Shown: positions 1 through 7,128 of the stretch, in pieces
Layout of the letters: each line of letters opens with the position of its first letter
Numbering within the stretch: the first letter of the stretch is position 1
NCBI GenBank assembly: GCA_046330395.1
Contig: JAXLSS010000004.1
Span: 186,001-250,000 of the forward strand
Source: Ga0077560 sp046330395
GTDB lineage: Bacteria > Actinomycetota > Thermoleophilia > Miltoncostaeales > Miltoncostaeaceae
Reading direction: 5' to 3'
DNA length: 64,000 nt
Notes under the pieces: generated by a model
What the model saw: the letters and a program-made list of their open reading frames with translations, nothing else
Databases searched by the model: none
Told to the model about the DNA's origin: nothing
Made by a program: the position numbers and the translations under genes

Positions 1-562
1 GGGCCAGCAGCACCTGCTCGGCCGCGGCGGGCTGTGTCAGGGCAGACCTGGGGGCCGAGACGCACCGGAAGTACGCGCCCCGGCGCGCGTGCACATCCAC
101 GTTCCAGTCGTACACCCGCGTGCGCAGGTTGCGCAGCGATCCGCTGAGGCTGAACAGCAGCTCGCCGCGGCGGTACTCGGCGATCCCGAAGGGGTTCACC
201 GCCTTGCCGTCCCCGTAGGAGACGAACCGCACGTCCACGAACCGGTCGGTGGGCTCCAGGCGCACCCGCAGCCGGGCCCTGGTCTGGAAGCCGTCGCTGC
301 GCAGCACGCCGCGCAGTGAGGCGGCGCCCGCGGCGGCCGCCCGCACCTGCAGCCGGTGCTGGATGATGATGGGCGTGCCGCCCACCGTGGTGCCCAGGTC
401 CTGGGTCCAGCCGTACGCGCCGGGCATGGCCGCCAGCGTGAGCGGGGCGGGGGAGCGGGAACCCTGGGCGCAGGTTCGCGGTGCGGTGGCGCCGGCGCCG
501 GTACTCGCCACCGTGGCCAAGCAGGCGGCGGCGCCGGTGAGAACTGCGGTGAGGCGTGTCAA
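1..562 (-). CDS. secreted hypothetical protein, 3' end beyond window
   Basis: Reading leftward from a TTG at 562, the frame stays open to the window edge for 187 codons. The start is chosen because GGAGG lies about 8 bases upstream and a signal peptide follows (MTRLTAVLTGAAACLATVAS, then an Ala/Gly-rich cleavage region). The mature part is beta-rich with phrases such as GAYGWTQDLGTT, PTDRFVDVRFVSYGDGK and TRVYDWNVDVHARRG, and one late Cys. I do not recognise a family. It is probably an exported protein. The C-terminus lies outside the window, so length and any anchor are unknown. Confidence 0.6.
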   Translation of the reverse strand, partial: MTRLTAVLTGAAACLATVASTGAGATAPRTCAQGSRSPAPLTLAAMPGAYGWTQDLGTTVGGTPIIIQHRLQVRAAAAGAASLRGVLRSDGFQTRARLRVRLEPTDRFVDVRFVSYGDGKAVNPFGIAEYRRGELLFSLSGSLRNLRTRVYDWNVDVHARRGAYFRCVSAPRSALTQPAAAEQVLLA

Positions 563-651
563 TGCATCCCTCCGATCACGGTCCGTTCCCGTCCCATGAC
601 CGAACCGGCCCCGCGTGTGACCGCGGTTGCGGAAGGAAACGCCTCAGGCGC

Positions 652-1247
652 TCAGGCGTCGCCCACCAGGTCGGCGGCGTCGGCCACCAGCCGGGCGCCG
701 GCGGCGTGCATCTCCTGGAGCGCCCGCTCCCCGTCACCGGGTGTGAGGTCCACCGCACGCACCCCCGATCGCACCACGGTCACATCGAAGCCCTCCCGCA
801 GGGCGTCCAGCACGCTGTTGCGCACGCAGTAGTCGGTGGCCAGGCCCACCACCACCAGGTGCTGCACCCGGTCGGCGCGCAGCAGCTTCGCCAGCCCGGT
901 GTCCTGGAACGCCGAGTAGCCCTGGCTGTGCGGGTCGAGGCCCTTGTCCATGATCACGTCCACCAGCTCGCCGGGCAGGCCGGGGTGCAGCTGGGCGCCG
1001 GGGGTGTCCTGCACGCAGTGCACCGGCCAGATGCCCGGCGGGTCGGCTCGTGCCAGCGCCGCGGGTCGACCTGCGCGCCCGTGAACGACCCGTGGTCGGG
1101 CGGGTGCCAGTCGCGGGTGGCCACCACCAGGTCGGCCACCTCGGCCAGGGCCGCCACGGTGGGCGCGATGGCGTCGCCGTCGGCCACGGCGAGCGCCCCG
1201 CCGGGGCAGAAGTCCACCTGGAAGTCGACGATCAGCAGGCACTCCAT
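652..1247 (-). CDS. pncA: nicotinamidase (isochorismatase family), frameshifted
   Basis: Hydrolyses nicotinamide to nicotinate in NAD salvage. The first frame starts at ATG 1247 (MECLLIVDFQVDFCPGGAL) and carries the nucleophile-activating Asp8 and metal ligands in RDWHPPDHGSF. Near 1055-1070 the protein moves into another frame and continues with PGIWPVHCVQDTPGA, the catalytic Lys in MDKGLDPHSQGYSAF and the catalytic Cys in GLATDYCVRNS, ending at 652. Asp, Lys, Cys and the Asp/His metal ligands are all present across the two frames, and total length (about 198 codons) is normal for PncA. One base gained or lost in about 15 bases explains everything, so a sequence error or a very recent mutation is more likely than decay. 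Confidence 0.8.
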
Positions 1248-1294
1248 GCGCCCCATCATCCTCGTCGTGCCCGGCGGCCGCTAGTGTCGTGCGC

Positions 1295-2092
1295 ATGCCG
1301 CCCCGCGACCGCTACACCCACGGGCACCACGAGTCGGTGCTGCAGTCCCACGGCCGCCGCACGGCCGAGAACTCGGCGGCGTACCTGCTGCCCCTGCTGC
1401 GTCCCGGCATGTCGGTGCTGGACGTGGGGTGCGGCCCCGGCACCATCACCCGCGACCTGGCGGCGCGCGTGGCCCCGGGCCTGGTGACCGGGCTGGACGC
1501 CGACCAGGGCGTGGTGGAGCGCGCCCGGGCGGAGTTCGGGGGCGGCACGCTGGAGTTCCGCACCGGCGACGTCTACGCCCTGGACGCCGCGGACGCCACG
1601 TTCGACGTGGTGCACGCCCACCAGGTGCTGCAGCACCTCAGCGACCCGGTGGCCGCCCTGGCCGAGATGCACCGCGTGCTGCGCCCCGGAGGCACCCTCG
1701 CGGTGCGCGACGGCGACTACGCGGCCTTCGCCTGGGCGCCCCGGCTGCCGGGCCTGGACGCCTGGATGGACCTGTACCACGGGGTCACGGCCGCCAACGG
1801 CGGTGAGGCCGACGCGGGCCGGTTCCTGCCCGGCTGGGTGCGCGCCGCGGGCTTCCAGGACCTGCGGGTGAGCAGCTCCACGTGGACGTACGCCACGCCG
1901 CCGGACCGGGCGTGGTGGGCCGGCACGTGGGCCGACCGGGCGCGCTACTCGGCGTTCGCCGACCAGGCCGTGGCGTACGGGCTGGCCGAGCGCGCCGACC
2001 TGGAGGAGATCGCCGAGGCCTGGCGCGAGTGGGCCGCGTCGCCCGACGGCACCTTCGTGATCGTGCACGTCGAGGTGCTGGCCACCCGCTGA
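1295..2092 (+). CDS. class I SAM-dependent methyltransferase
   Basis: A Rossmann-fold methyltransferase of about 265 residues. Motif I is VLDVGCGPGTITRD near residues 42-55, followed by the acidic strand end GLDADQ that binds the SAM ribose, motif II/III around GDVYALDAADATFDVVHAH, and HRVLRPGGTLAVRDGD. This is the Methyltransf_11/25 (UbiE/Coq5-like) pattern acting on a small molecule. The start is ATG 1295; an in-frame GTG at 1289 is equally possible and neither has a good ribosome site. It is divergent from the nicotinamidase with only 47 bases between them, so the promoters must overlap. The substrate cannot be inferred. Confidence 0.9.
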   Translation: MPPRDRYTHGHHESVLQSHGRRTAENSAAYLLPLLRPGMSVLDVGCGPGTITRDLAARVAPGLVTGLDADQGVVERARAEFGGGTLEFRTGDVYALDAADATFDVVHAHQVLQHLSDPVAALAEMHRVLRPGGTLAVRDGDYAAFAWAPRLPGLDAWMDLYHGVTAANGGEADAGRFLPGWVRAAGFQDLRVSSSTWTYATPPDRAWWAGTWADRARYSAFADQAVAYGLAERADLEEIAEAWREWAASPDGTFVIVHVEVLATR

Positions 2093-2108
2093 GCCGGTGC
2101 GGGGCCGG

Positions 2109-2234
2109 TCAGGCGTCGTCGCGCGGCGGGACCTCGCGGCCGCGCGTGCCGAACCACAGGCCGCCCACCACGCCGGCGGCCAGGGCGAGCGCGCCCACGA
2201 TGAGGGCGCCCGCGATGATGAACCCGATGATCAT
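2109..2234 (-). CDS. small single-pass membrane protein (41 aa)
   Basis: A 41-residue frame starting at ATG 2234 after a G-rich stretch (GGGGGG, 4 bases upstream). It encodes one hydrophobic helix (MIIGFIIAGALIVGALALAA plus GVVGGLWFG) followed by a charged tail TRGREVPPRDDA. The arrangement of a clean transmembrane segment plus a polar cytoplasmic tail is typical of real actinobacterial microproteins. It ends 17 bases after the methyltransferase stop, converging on it, and its start lies 49 bases from the divergent mutS2 start. No function can be assigned. Confidence 0.45.
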   Translation of the reverse strand: MIIGFIIAGALIVGALALAAGVVGGLWFGTRGREVPPRDDA

Positions 2235-2282
2235 CACCCCCCAACTCTACCGGCGCTGCCCGCGCAGTAGCCTGCCCACCCG

Positions 2283-4676
2283 ATGAGCGAACGAAGCCAA
2301 CAGCTGCTGGAGCTGCCCGGGGTGACCGCGCGCCTGGCCGGCCTGGCCGGGTTCAGCGGCGGCGTCCAGCTGGCGCACGAACTCACCCCGGCCCACGATG
2401 CGGACGAGGTGCACGTCCGCCGCGCCGAGACCGAGGAGGCGGTGCTGCTGGAGCAGACCACCGCGGCCTCGCCGGGCGGTGCGCACGACGTGCGGCAGGC
2501 GGTGGCGGCCGCGGCCATCGGCGAGACGCTGGCCATCGGCGACCTGGAGCGCATCCTGGTGACCATCGGGGTGGCCCAGGAGGTGCGCGCCGGCGTGCTG
2601 GGCCAGGCCGGGGTGGCGCCCCTGCTGGCGGAGCGGCTGGAGGTGGGCGTGGTGCCCGCCGGGCTGCGCGAGCCCGCCGGGGCCCTGGAGCGGGCCCTCG
2701 ACCGCCGCGGCGGCCTGCTGGACAGCGCGTCGCCGGAGCTGGGCACCCTGCGCCGGCAGGTGGCCACCGCCCGCCGGGATGCGGCCGACACCCTGCGCCG
2801 GCTGGCCGCGCGCCTGGGCGCGCACCTGCAGGAGCGGTTCACCACCGAGCGCTCCGGGCGACCGGTGCTGGCGGTGAAGGCCAGCTCGCGCAGCGCCGTG
2901 CCGGGCATCGTGCACGACAGCTCGGCATCGGGGCAGACCATCTTCGTGGAGCCGCTGGCGGTGCTGGACGCCAACAACCGGCTGCGCGAGCTGGAGGCCA
3001 TGGAGGCCGCCGAGGTGCGGCGCATCCTGGCCGAGCTCACCGGGCGGGTGGCCGAGGCGGCGGGCGCCCTCACCATGGCGGTGGACGCCCTGGCCCACCA
3101 CGACATGGTGCTGGCCCGCGCGCGCCTGTCGGTGGCATGGCGGGGATGCACCGTGGAGGACGCCGATCAGGTGCACCTGGAGGGGGCGCGGCACCCGCTG
3201 CTGGACCCCGCCCGCGCGGTGCCCGTCGACCTGCCGCTGGACGACGTGCACGTGCTGGTGGTGAGCGGGCCCAACACCGGCGGCAAGACCGTGGCCCTCA
3301 AGACCCTGGGGCTGCTGGCCATGCTCAACCAGTGCGGGCTGCGCGTGCCGGCCACCACCGCCCGCCTGCCCATCTTCAGCGCCATCGTGGCGGACATCGG
3401 CGACGAGCAGTCCATCGCCGCCAGCCTGTCCACCTTCAGCGCGCACCTGCGCAGCCTGGTGCACGTGCTGGGCGTGGCCGGGCCCGGGGCCCTGGTGCTG
3501 CTGGACGAGGTGGCGGGCGGCACCGACCCGGAGGAGGGGGGCCCGCTGGCCCAGGCGCTGCTGCAACGCCTGATGGCCATGGGCGCCACGGTGCTGGCCA
3601 CCACCCACCTGGGGGCGCTCAAGCAGTGGGCGGCCGCCACCCCCGGCGCCGCCAACGCCGCCGTGGACATCGACCCCACCACCTTCCGGCCCCGCTACCG
3701 GCTGCTGATGGGCGAACCGGGGGCCTCACACGCCCTGGACATCGCCCTGGACCTGGGCCTGGACCCCGAGGTGGTGGCGGACGCACGGCGGGCCATGTCA
3801 CCGGAGCAGCGGGTCTCCGACGAGCTGCTGCGCGCGGCCCAGCGGGCCCGGCAGGCGGCCGAGGACGAGCTGCGCGCGGCGCGGGAGGCGCACGGCGACG
3901 CCCAGCGCACCGCCGAGGAGGCCCAGCAACGCCTGCGCGAGTTGGAGCGCGAGCTGGCCGACCGGCGCCGGGAGGCCGAGCGTGAGCGGGTGCTGGCGCG
4001 GGAGCGTGCCGACGCCGAGCTGGCCGCCGCCACCAGGGAGCTGGCCGAGCTGCGGACGCAGGTGAACGCGGCGCGGCGGGCGGAGGGGTCGCGGGCACGC
4101 GGCGCCAGCGGCGATGAGGCCCGCCGCGACCGGGCGCTGGGCGCCGCCGACCAGGCGCAACGGCGTGCCCGGTCGCTGCTGCAGCCCGCCGTGGAGGGCG
4201 GTGGGGAGGTGGCGGTGGGGCAGGCGGTGCACGACCCCACGGTTGGGTTCCGGGGCGTGGTGGTGGCGGTGGAGGGCGACACCGCGGAGGTGCAGGGTGA
4301 GCGCATCCGCATGCGGCTGCCCGTGGCGCGGCTGGTGGCCGACCCGCGGGGGCGGCCCGCACCGGCACCGCGGCCGGTGGAGCGGCGGCCCGAGCTGCGC
4401 GCGGCGCCGGCCGAGCTGGACGTGCGGGCAGCGCGCCGAGGCGGCGCGGGCCATGCTGCGCGAGGCCGTGGACGCGGCCGCCATGGCGGGCCGCCCAGCC
4501 TCCGGGTGATCCACGGGGTGGGCACCGGGGCCCTGCGAACGGCGGTGCGCCAGGAGCTGGCGCGTCACCCGCTGGTGGACCGCGCCGACCCCGCACCGCC
4601 GAATGCCGGCGGTGACGGGGCCACGTTCGCGATCCTGGACGCCTCGGTGGCGGGTGCCGCCCCGGCGCCCGAGTAG
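2283..4676 (+). CDS. mutS2: endonuclease MutS2 (Smr domain disturbed by paired frameshifts)
   Basis: MutS2 family ATPase of 797 residues, the normal length. These proteins act on branched DNA or stalled ribosomes rather than in classical mismatch repair. The lever/clamp region is followed by Walker A GPNTGGKT (about residue 330), Walker B LVLLDEVAGGTDPEEGG (about 403) and the switch TTHLGALKQW. A long Glu/Arg coiled coil lies around residues 515-620. The C-terminal Smr nuclease domain starts with ELDVR near 4430 and ends with SLRVIHGVGTGALR, but the stretch between about 4436 and 4490 reads correctly (GQRAEAARAMLREAV) only in the +1 frame. Two compensating frame errors are therefore present. 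They remove the conserved helix after LDxRG in the literal translation. It ends 3 bases from a convergent gene. Confidence 0.9.
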   Translation: MSERSQQLLELPGVTARLAGLAGFSGGVQLAHELTPAHDADEVHVRRAETEEAVLLEQTTAASPGGAHDVRQAVAAAAIGETLAIGDLERILVTIGVAQEVRAGVLGQAGVAPLLAERLEVGVVPAGLREPAGALERALDRRGGLLDSASPELGTLRRQVATARRDAADTLRRLAARLGAHLQERFTTERSGRPVLAVKASSRSAVPGIVHDSSASGQTIFVEPLAVLDANNRLRELEAMEAAEVRRILAELTGRVAEAAGALTMAVDALAHHDMVLARARLSVAWRGCTVEDADQVHLEGARHPLLDPARAVPVDLPLDDVHVLVVSGPNTGGKTVALKTLGLLAMLNQCGLRVPATTARLPIFSAIVADIGDEQSIAASLSTFSAHLRSLVHVLGVAGPGALVLLDEVAGGTDPEEGGPLAQALLQRLMAMGATVLATTHLGALKQWAAATPGAANAAVDIDPTTFRPRYRLLMGEPGASHALDIALDLGLDPEVVADARRAMSPEQRVSDELLRAAQRARQAAEDELRAAREAHGDAQRTAEEAQQRLRELERELADRRREAERERVLARERADAELAAATRELAELRTQVNAARRAEGSRARGASGDEARRDRALGAADQAQRRARSLLQPAVEGGGEVAVGQAVHDPTVGFRGVVVAVEGDTAEVQGERIRMRLPVARLVADPRGRPAPAPRPVERRPELRAAPAELDVRAARRGGAGHAARGRGRGRHGGPPSLRVIHGVGTGALRTAVRQELARHPLVDRADPAPPNAGGDGATFAILDASVAGAAPAPE

Positions 4677-4679
4677 CCG

Positions 4680-5042
4680 CTAGGCGGAGGGGAGCTCGCC
4701 CAGGCCGCGCAGGACGCCCACGTTGGGGGCCATGGTGCGGAAGGCGTCGTCCTTCTGCAGCACGCCCACCACGTACACCGGCGAGTCCTGCATGCGGGAG
4801 AGCATGCTGGCCGCGTCACGGCTGCGCGGGACGGCCTTGTAACACGCCACCAGGATGGCGTCCGGCTTGGTTTCCTTGGCACGGTCCAGCGGGGCGGGCC
4901 AGGTGGGCTCCATGTGGTCCACGGTCCAACCGGCTGCGGTCAGCTCCTCGATGGCCTTTTCGGTTCCGGGGAAGCGGACCTTGCCGTCCTTGGCGAGGAC
5001 CTCGTCGGTCTTGGTCACTGAGAGAAAAAGAAGATTCGGCAT
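4680..5042 (-). CDS. hypothetical alpha/beta protein (120 aa)
   Basis: Starts at ATG 5042 (MPNLLFLSVTKTDEVLAKDG). The pattern alternates hydrophobic strands and helices: LLFLSVTKT, TEKAIEELTAAGWTVDHME, KPDAILVACYKAV, DSPVYVVGVLQKDDAF, NVGVLRGLGEL. This resembles a small flavodoxin- or receiver-like fold, but no phospho-acceptor or cofactor motif is clear. No signal peptide or membrane segment is visible. It is convergent with mutS2 and divergent from the nitroreductase. I do not recognise the family; the coding pattern and conserved-looking strands make it a real gene. Confidence 0.7.
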   Translation of the reverse strand: MPNLLFLSVTKTDEVLAKDGKVRFPGTEKAIEELTAAGWTVDHMEPTWPAPLDRAKETKPDAILVACYKAVPRSRDAASMLSRMQDSPVYVVGVLQKDDAFRTMAPNVGVLRGLGELPSA

Positions 5043-5134
5043 GGCCCCAAGGTTACCCGGGCGGCGGGGGCGATGTCCGGCATGGCGATCGGCATCGCAG
5101 GTTCGATTCATCCGCCACGAACCCTCGGGGTCGG

Positions 5135-5140
5135 TATAGA
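5135..5140 (+). promoter_or_regulatory. possible -10 element (TATAGA) upstream of the nitroreductase gene
   Basis: TATAGA stands out in GC-rich surroundings 77 bases before the nitroreductase start. It fits the actinobacterial housekeeping TAnnnT pattern. No convincing -35 box lies 16-18 bases upstream, so this is a weak call. Confidence 0.3.
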
Positions 5141-5216
5141 GTCACGGCTGACGCCGCGGAGGGACCCCGCGGGCGCTCGTTTCGTGACCAGCACACACAA
5201 CGGACCAGGGGGACGC

Positions 5217-6230
5217 GTGTCGATCAGCGCTTCTGACATCCCATCGGTGCCTACTCTCAAGGCCATCGGGGACCGGCGGACCATCCGCTACTTCGACCCG
5301 GAGAAGAAGGTCGAGGATTGGAAGATCCAGACCATCCTGCAGGCGGGTCGTTTGATGTCCTGTCAGGGCAACATCAACGCCACTGAAGCCATCGTCGTCG
5401 ACAAGGAGACCTGTGATCTCTGGGACGAGATCGAGGAGTGCGTCTCTGGCTTCAACGTGCAGATCATCAACCAGAGCTCGCACCTGATCTTCTGGCTGAC
5501 CAACCTGAACGCGTGGTACGGCCGTGCCAACGACGGTCTTTCCACCCTGGCGCTCTCCGGCGCCCTCACCAAGTACCACGGGTGGAACTACGAGTTCACC
5601 ATGACCCAGACCGTGCCGCGCCTCATGAGCTTCCCCACGGAGCGCACCGAGGGCCTGCTGCGGTTCGAGAGCGGCCAGGCCGTCGGTCAGGCCACCGTGG
5701 CCTGCTCCGCCCTGGGCGTGGGTTCCATCCTCATCGCCTTCGGCCGCAAGCCGGGCGGCATCGAGAAGGCGTTCGGCCTGCCGCCGAACCTCAAGCTCAC
5801 GTGGGGTCACGCCATCGGCTACCCCCTCGAGGACGCCAAGGCCGGTGGCCAGCGGGTGCGCCTCAAGTTCGAGAAGCTCTTCCACAAGGACAGCTACGGC
5901 ACCCCGTACATGCCCGACCCCGCGGTGGACGCCGCGCTGCGCGAGGTTGGCATGCTGCAGGAGCAGGCCCCGCTGCCCGGCCGCTTCGAGGAGATCGACG
6001 CCCTGGCCTCCAAGTTCAGCCGTGACCCCGGTGTGGTGTCGTGGCCCGAGCGCGAGATCAAGCGTCTCATCGCCGACGATGACTGGGACTTCGGCCCCAA
6101 CATCAAGGCGCGGGCCGAGCAGGTGCTGGCCGAGGGCAACCTCCCGGACTACCCGGAGGAGATGAAGGAGACGTTCCGGAAGCTCATGGAGGAGCACAAC
6201 CTGGACGTCAAGAAGTACCTGGGCGAGTAA
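5217..6230 (+). CDS. nitroreductase family flavoprotein
   Basis: The N-terminus LKAIGDRRTIRYFDPEKKV is the classic nitroreductase FMN-phosphate-binding start (RRxIRxF), followed by IQTILQAGRLMSCQGNINAT, the usual second FMN contact, and ESGQAVGQATVACSALGVGS, the dimer-interface helix. Family members reduce nitro, quinone or enone groups with NAD(P)H using FMN. At 337 residues it is longer than the usual 200, with about 100 extra C-terminal residues that are charged and helical. GTG 5217 is chosen because of the CAGGGGGA ribosome site. The first 80 codons are visibly less GC-rich than the neighbours. A very stable terminator follows, so the gene is probably monocistronic and well expressed. 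Substrate unknown. Confidence 0.88.
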   Translation: MSISASDIPSVPTLKAIGDRRTIRYFDPEKKVEDWKIQTILQAGRLMSCQGNINATEAIVVDKETCDLWDEIEECVSGFNVQIINQSSHLIFWLTNLNAWYGRANDGLSTLALSGALTKYHGWNYEFTMTQTVPRLMSFPTERTEGLLRFESGQAVGQATVACSALGVGSILIAFGRKPGGIEKAFGLPPNLKLTWGHAIGYPLEDAKAGGQRVRLKFEKLFHKDSYGTPYMPDPAVDAALREVGMLQEQAPLPGRFEEIDALASKFSRDPGVVSWPEREIKRLIADDDWDFGPNIKARAEQVLAEGNLPDYPEEMKETFRKLMEEHNLDVKKYLGE

Positions 6231-6254
6231 CCCCGCCCTTCCAGGCATGTGTCG

Positions 6255-6287
6255 CCGCGGCCGCCCTTCGGGGCGGCCGCGGTCGTT
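6255..6287 (+). terminator. strong intrinsic terminator with UUCG loop
   Basis: A perfect 12-bp stem (CCGCGGCCGCCC at 6255-6266 with GGGCGGCCGCGG at 6271-6282) closes a TTCG tetraloop, an exceptionally stable hairpin, and is followed by TCGTTT. It sits 25 bases after the nitroreductase stop. Confidence 0.85.
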
Positions 6288-6367
6288 TGCGGTGAGGATC
6301 TGCCCATCGCGGGCGCCGGGGCAGCCGACGACAACAGGGATGTCATCCACCTTCATGGAGGAGGGGA

Positions 6368-6550
6368 ATGCCCAAGAGTCGCACCCCTGCGGTCAAACGC
6401 ATCGTGGTCACCGCGTTCGCCGTGGCCGCGATGGCCGTGGCGGCCGGTTCGGCCAGCGCCGCAACCGCGCATCACGCATCGGCCCCGGCAGCCAAGGCCG
6501 CCACGCACGGCATCACCGTGCACCACATGCGGGCCAAGGTGTCCTGGTAG
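6368..6550 (+). CDS. secreted micropeptide with C-terminal KVSW (copy 1)
   Basis: A 60-residue protein preceded by GGAGGAGGGGA. Residues 1-32 form a signal peptide (KRIVVTAFAVAAMAVAAGSA, then SAAT cleavage). The mature peptide is about 28 residues, rich in His and Ala, and ends VHHMRAKVSW. The next gene encodes a second peptide with the same signal peptide style (AAGSASAAT) and a matching end VHTMKVSW. This shared terminus and tandem arrangement suggest duplicated exported peptides, perhaps signalling, antimicrobial or surface-associated. No known family is recognised. Confidence 0.65.
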   Translation: MPKSRTPAVKRIVVTAFAVAAMAVAAGSASAATAHHASAPAAKAATHGITVHHMRAKVSW

Positions 6551-6702
6551 CAGCATCCATGTGAGCACCGCCGCCGCACGGCGGTGCGGTGGCGCGGCAC
6601 GGCGGCGGGTCACGCGGGCATCCCAAGGAAATGCCCATGTGGTGCGCCGGTGTCGTTGCCGAAGTGGTCAGTGTCAATTCGTTCGCCAAGGAGCCCCGCC
6701 CC

Positions 6703-6915
6703 ATGAGCGCACCCAGCAAGCACACCTTCCGCCTCCGCCGGATGGCCGTCGCCGTCCTCGCGGTCGCCACCATGGCGTTCGCGGCCGGGTCGGCGAGCGC
6801 GGCCACCCCGCCGGCGACGCCCGACACCGCGGCCGCCCAGTTCCAGGGCAACACCCTGGTCGTGACGACCCCGTCGGGCATCGGCAAAGTCCACACGATG
6901 AAGGTGTCGTGGTAG
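6703..6915 (+). CDS. secreted micropeptide with C-terminal KVSW (copy 2)
   Basis: A 70-residue protein starting at ATG 6703 with AAGGAG nine bases upstream. The signal peptide (RRMAVAVLAVATMAFAAGSA) ends at an SAAT site like that of copy 1. The mature part, about 37 residues, contains two short strands (NTLVVTTPSG) and ends GIGKVHTMKVSW. The only clear similarity to the upstream peptide beyond the signal sequence is the last ten residues, so these are probably functionally constrained. A hairpin terminator follows 34 bases later. Function unknown; no modification enzymes or exporter lie next to the pair. Confidence 0.68.
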   Translation: MSAPSKHTFRLRRMAVAVLAVATMAFAAGSASAATPPATPDTAAAQFQGNTLVVTTPSGIGKVHTMKVSW

Positions 6916-6948
6916 CCGCGGGATCCACCCGCTGACCCACTGATCCAC

Positions 6949-6985
6949 GGGCGGGTCGCGTCACCGGCGGTGACGCGGCCCGCCC
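6949..6985 (+). terminator. hairpin terminator after the micropeptide pair
   Basis: A 17-bp stem (6949-6965 with 6969-6985) has one G:U-type mismatch and a 3-base loop. No clear U tract follows, as is common in GC-rich actinobacteria. It separates the micropeptides from the diguanylate cyclase gene. Confidence 0.8.
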
Positions 6986-7128
6986 GGCCGTGGCCGCACC
7001 GCGCGGCGGGCGCCGGCCCCGGCCCGGAACCACGCGTGCGGACGCCGATCTGCAGGGGTTCTCGGCTCAAGTCGCACCCCCGCCCACCCGACACTCACAG
7101 CGTGGGCGTCTCCCCAGCTCACGCGCGA

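Noticed and set aside
2247..3608. 453-codon minus-strand frame opposite mutS2
   Set aside because: Opposes the Walker motifs of MutS2 and has a His/Gln/Gly-rich shadow composition.
5142..6356. 404-codon minus-strand frame opposite the nitroreductase
   Set aside because: It crosses the nitroreductase terminator hairpin and has no domain; the plus strand carries the FMN motifs.
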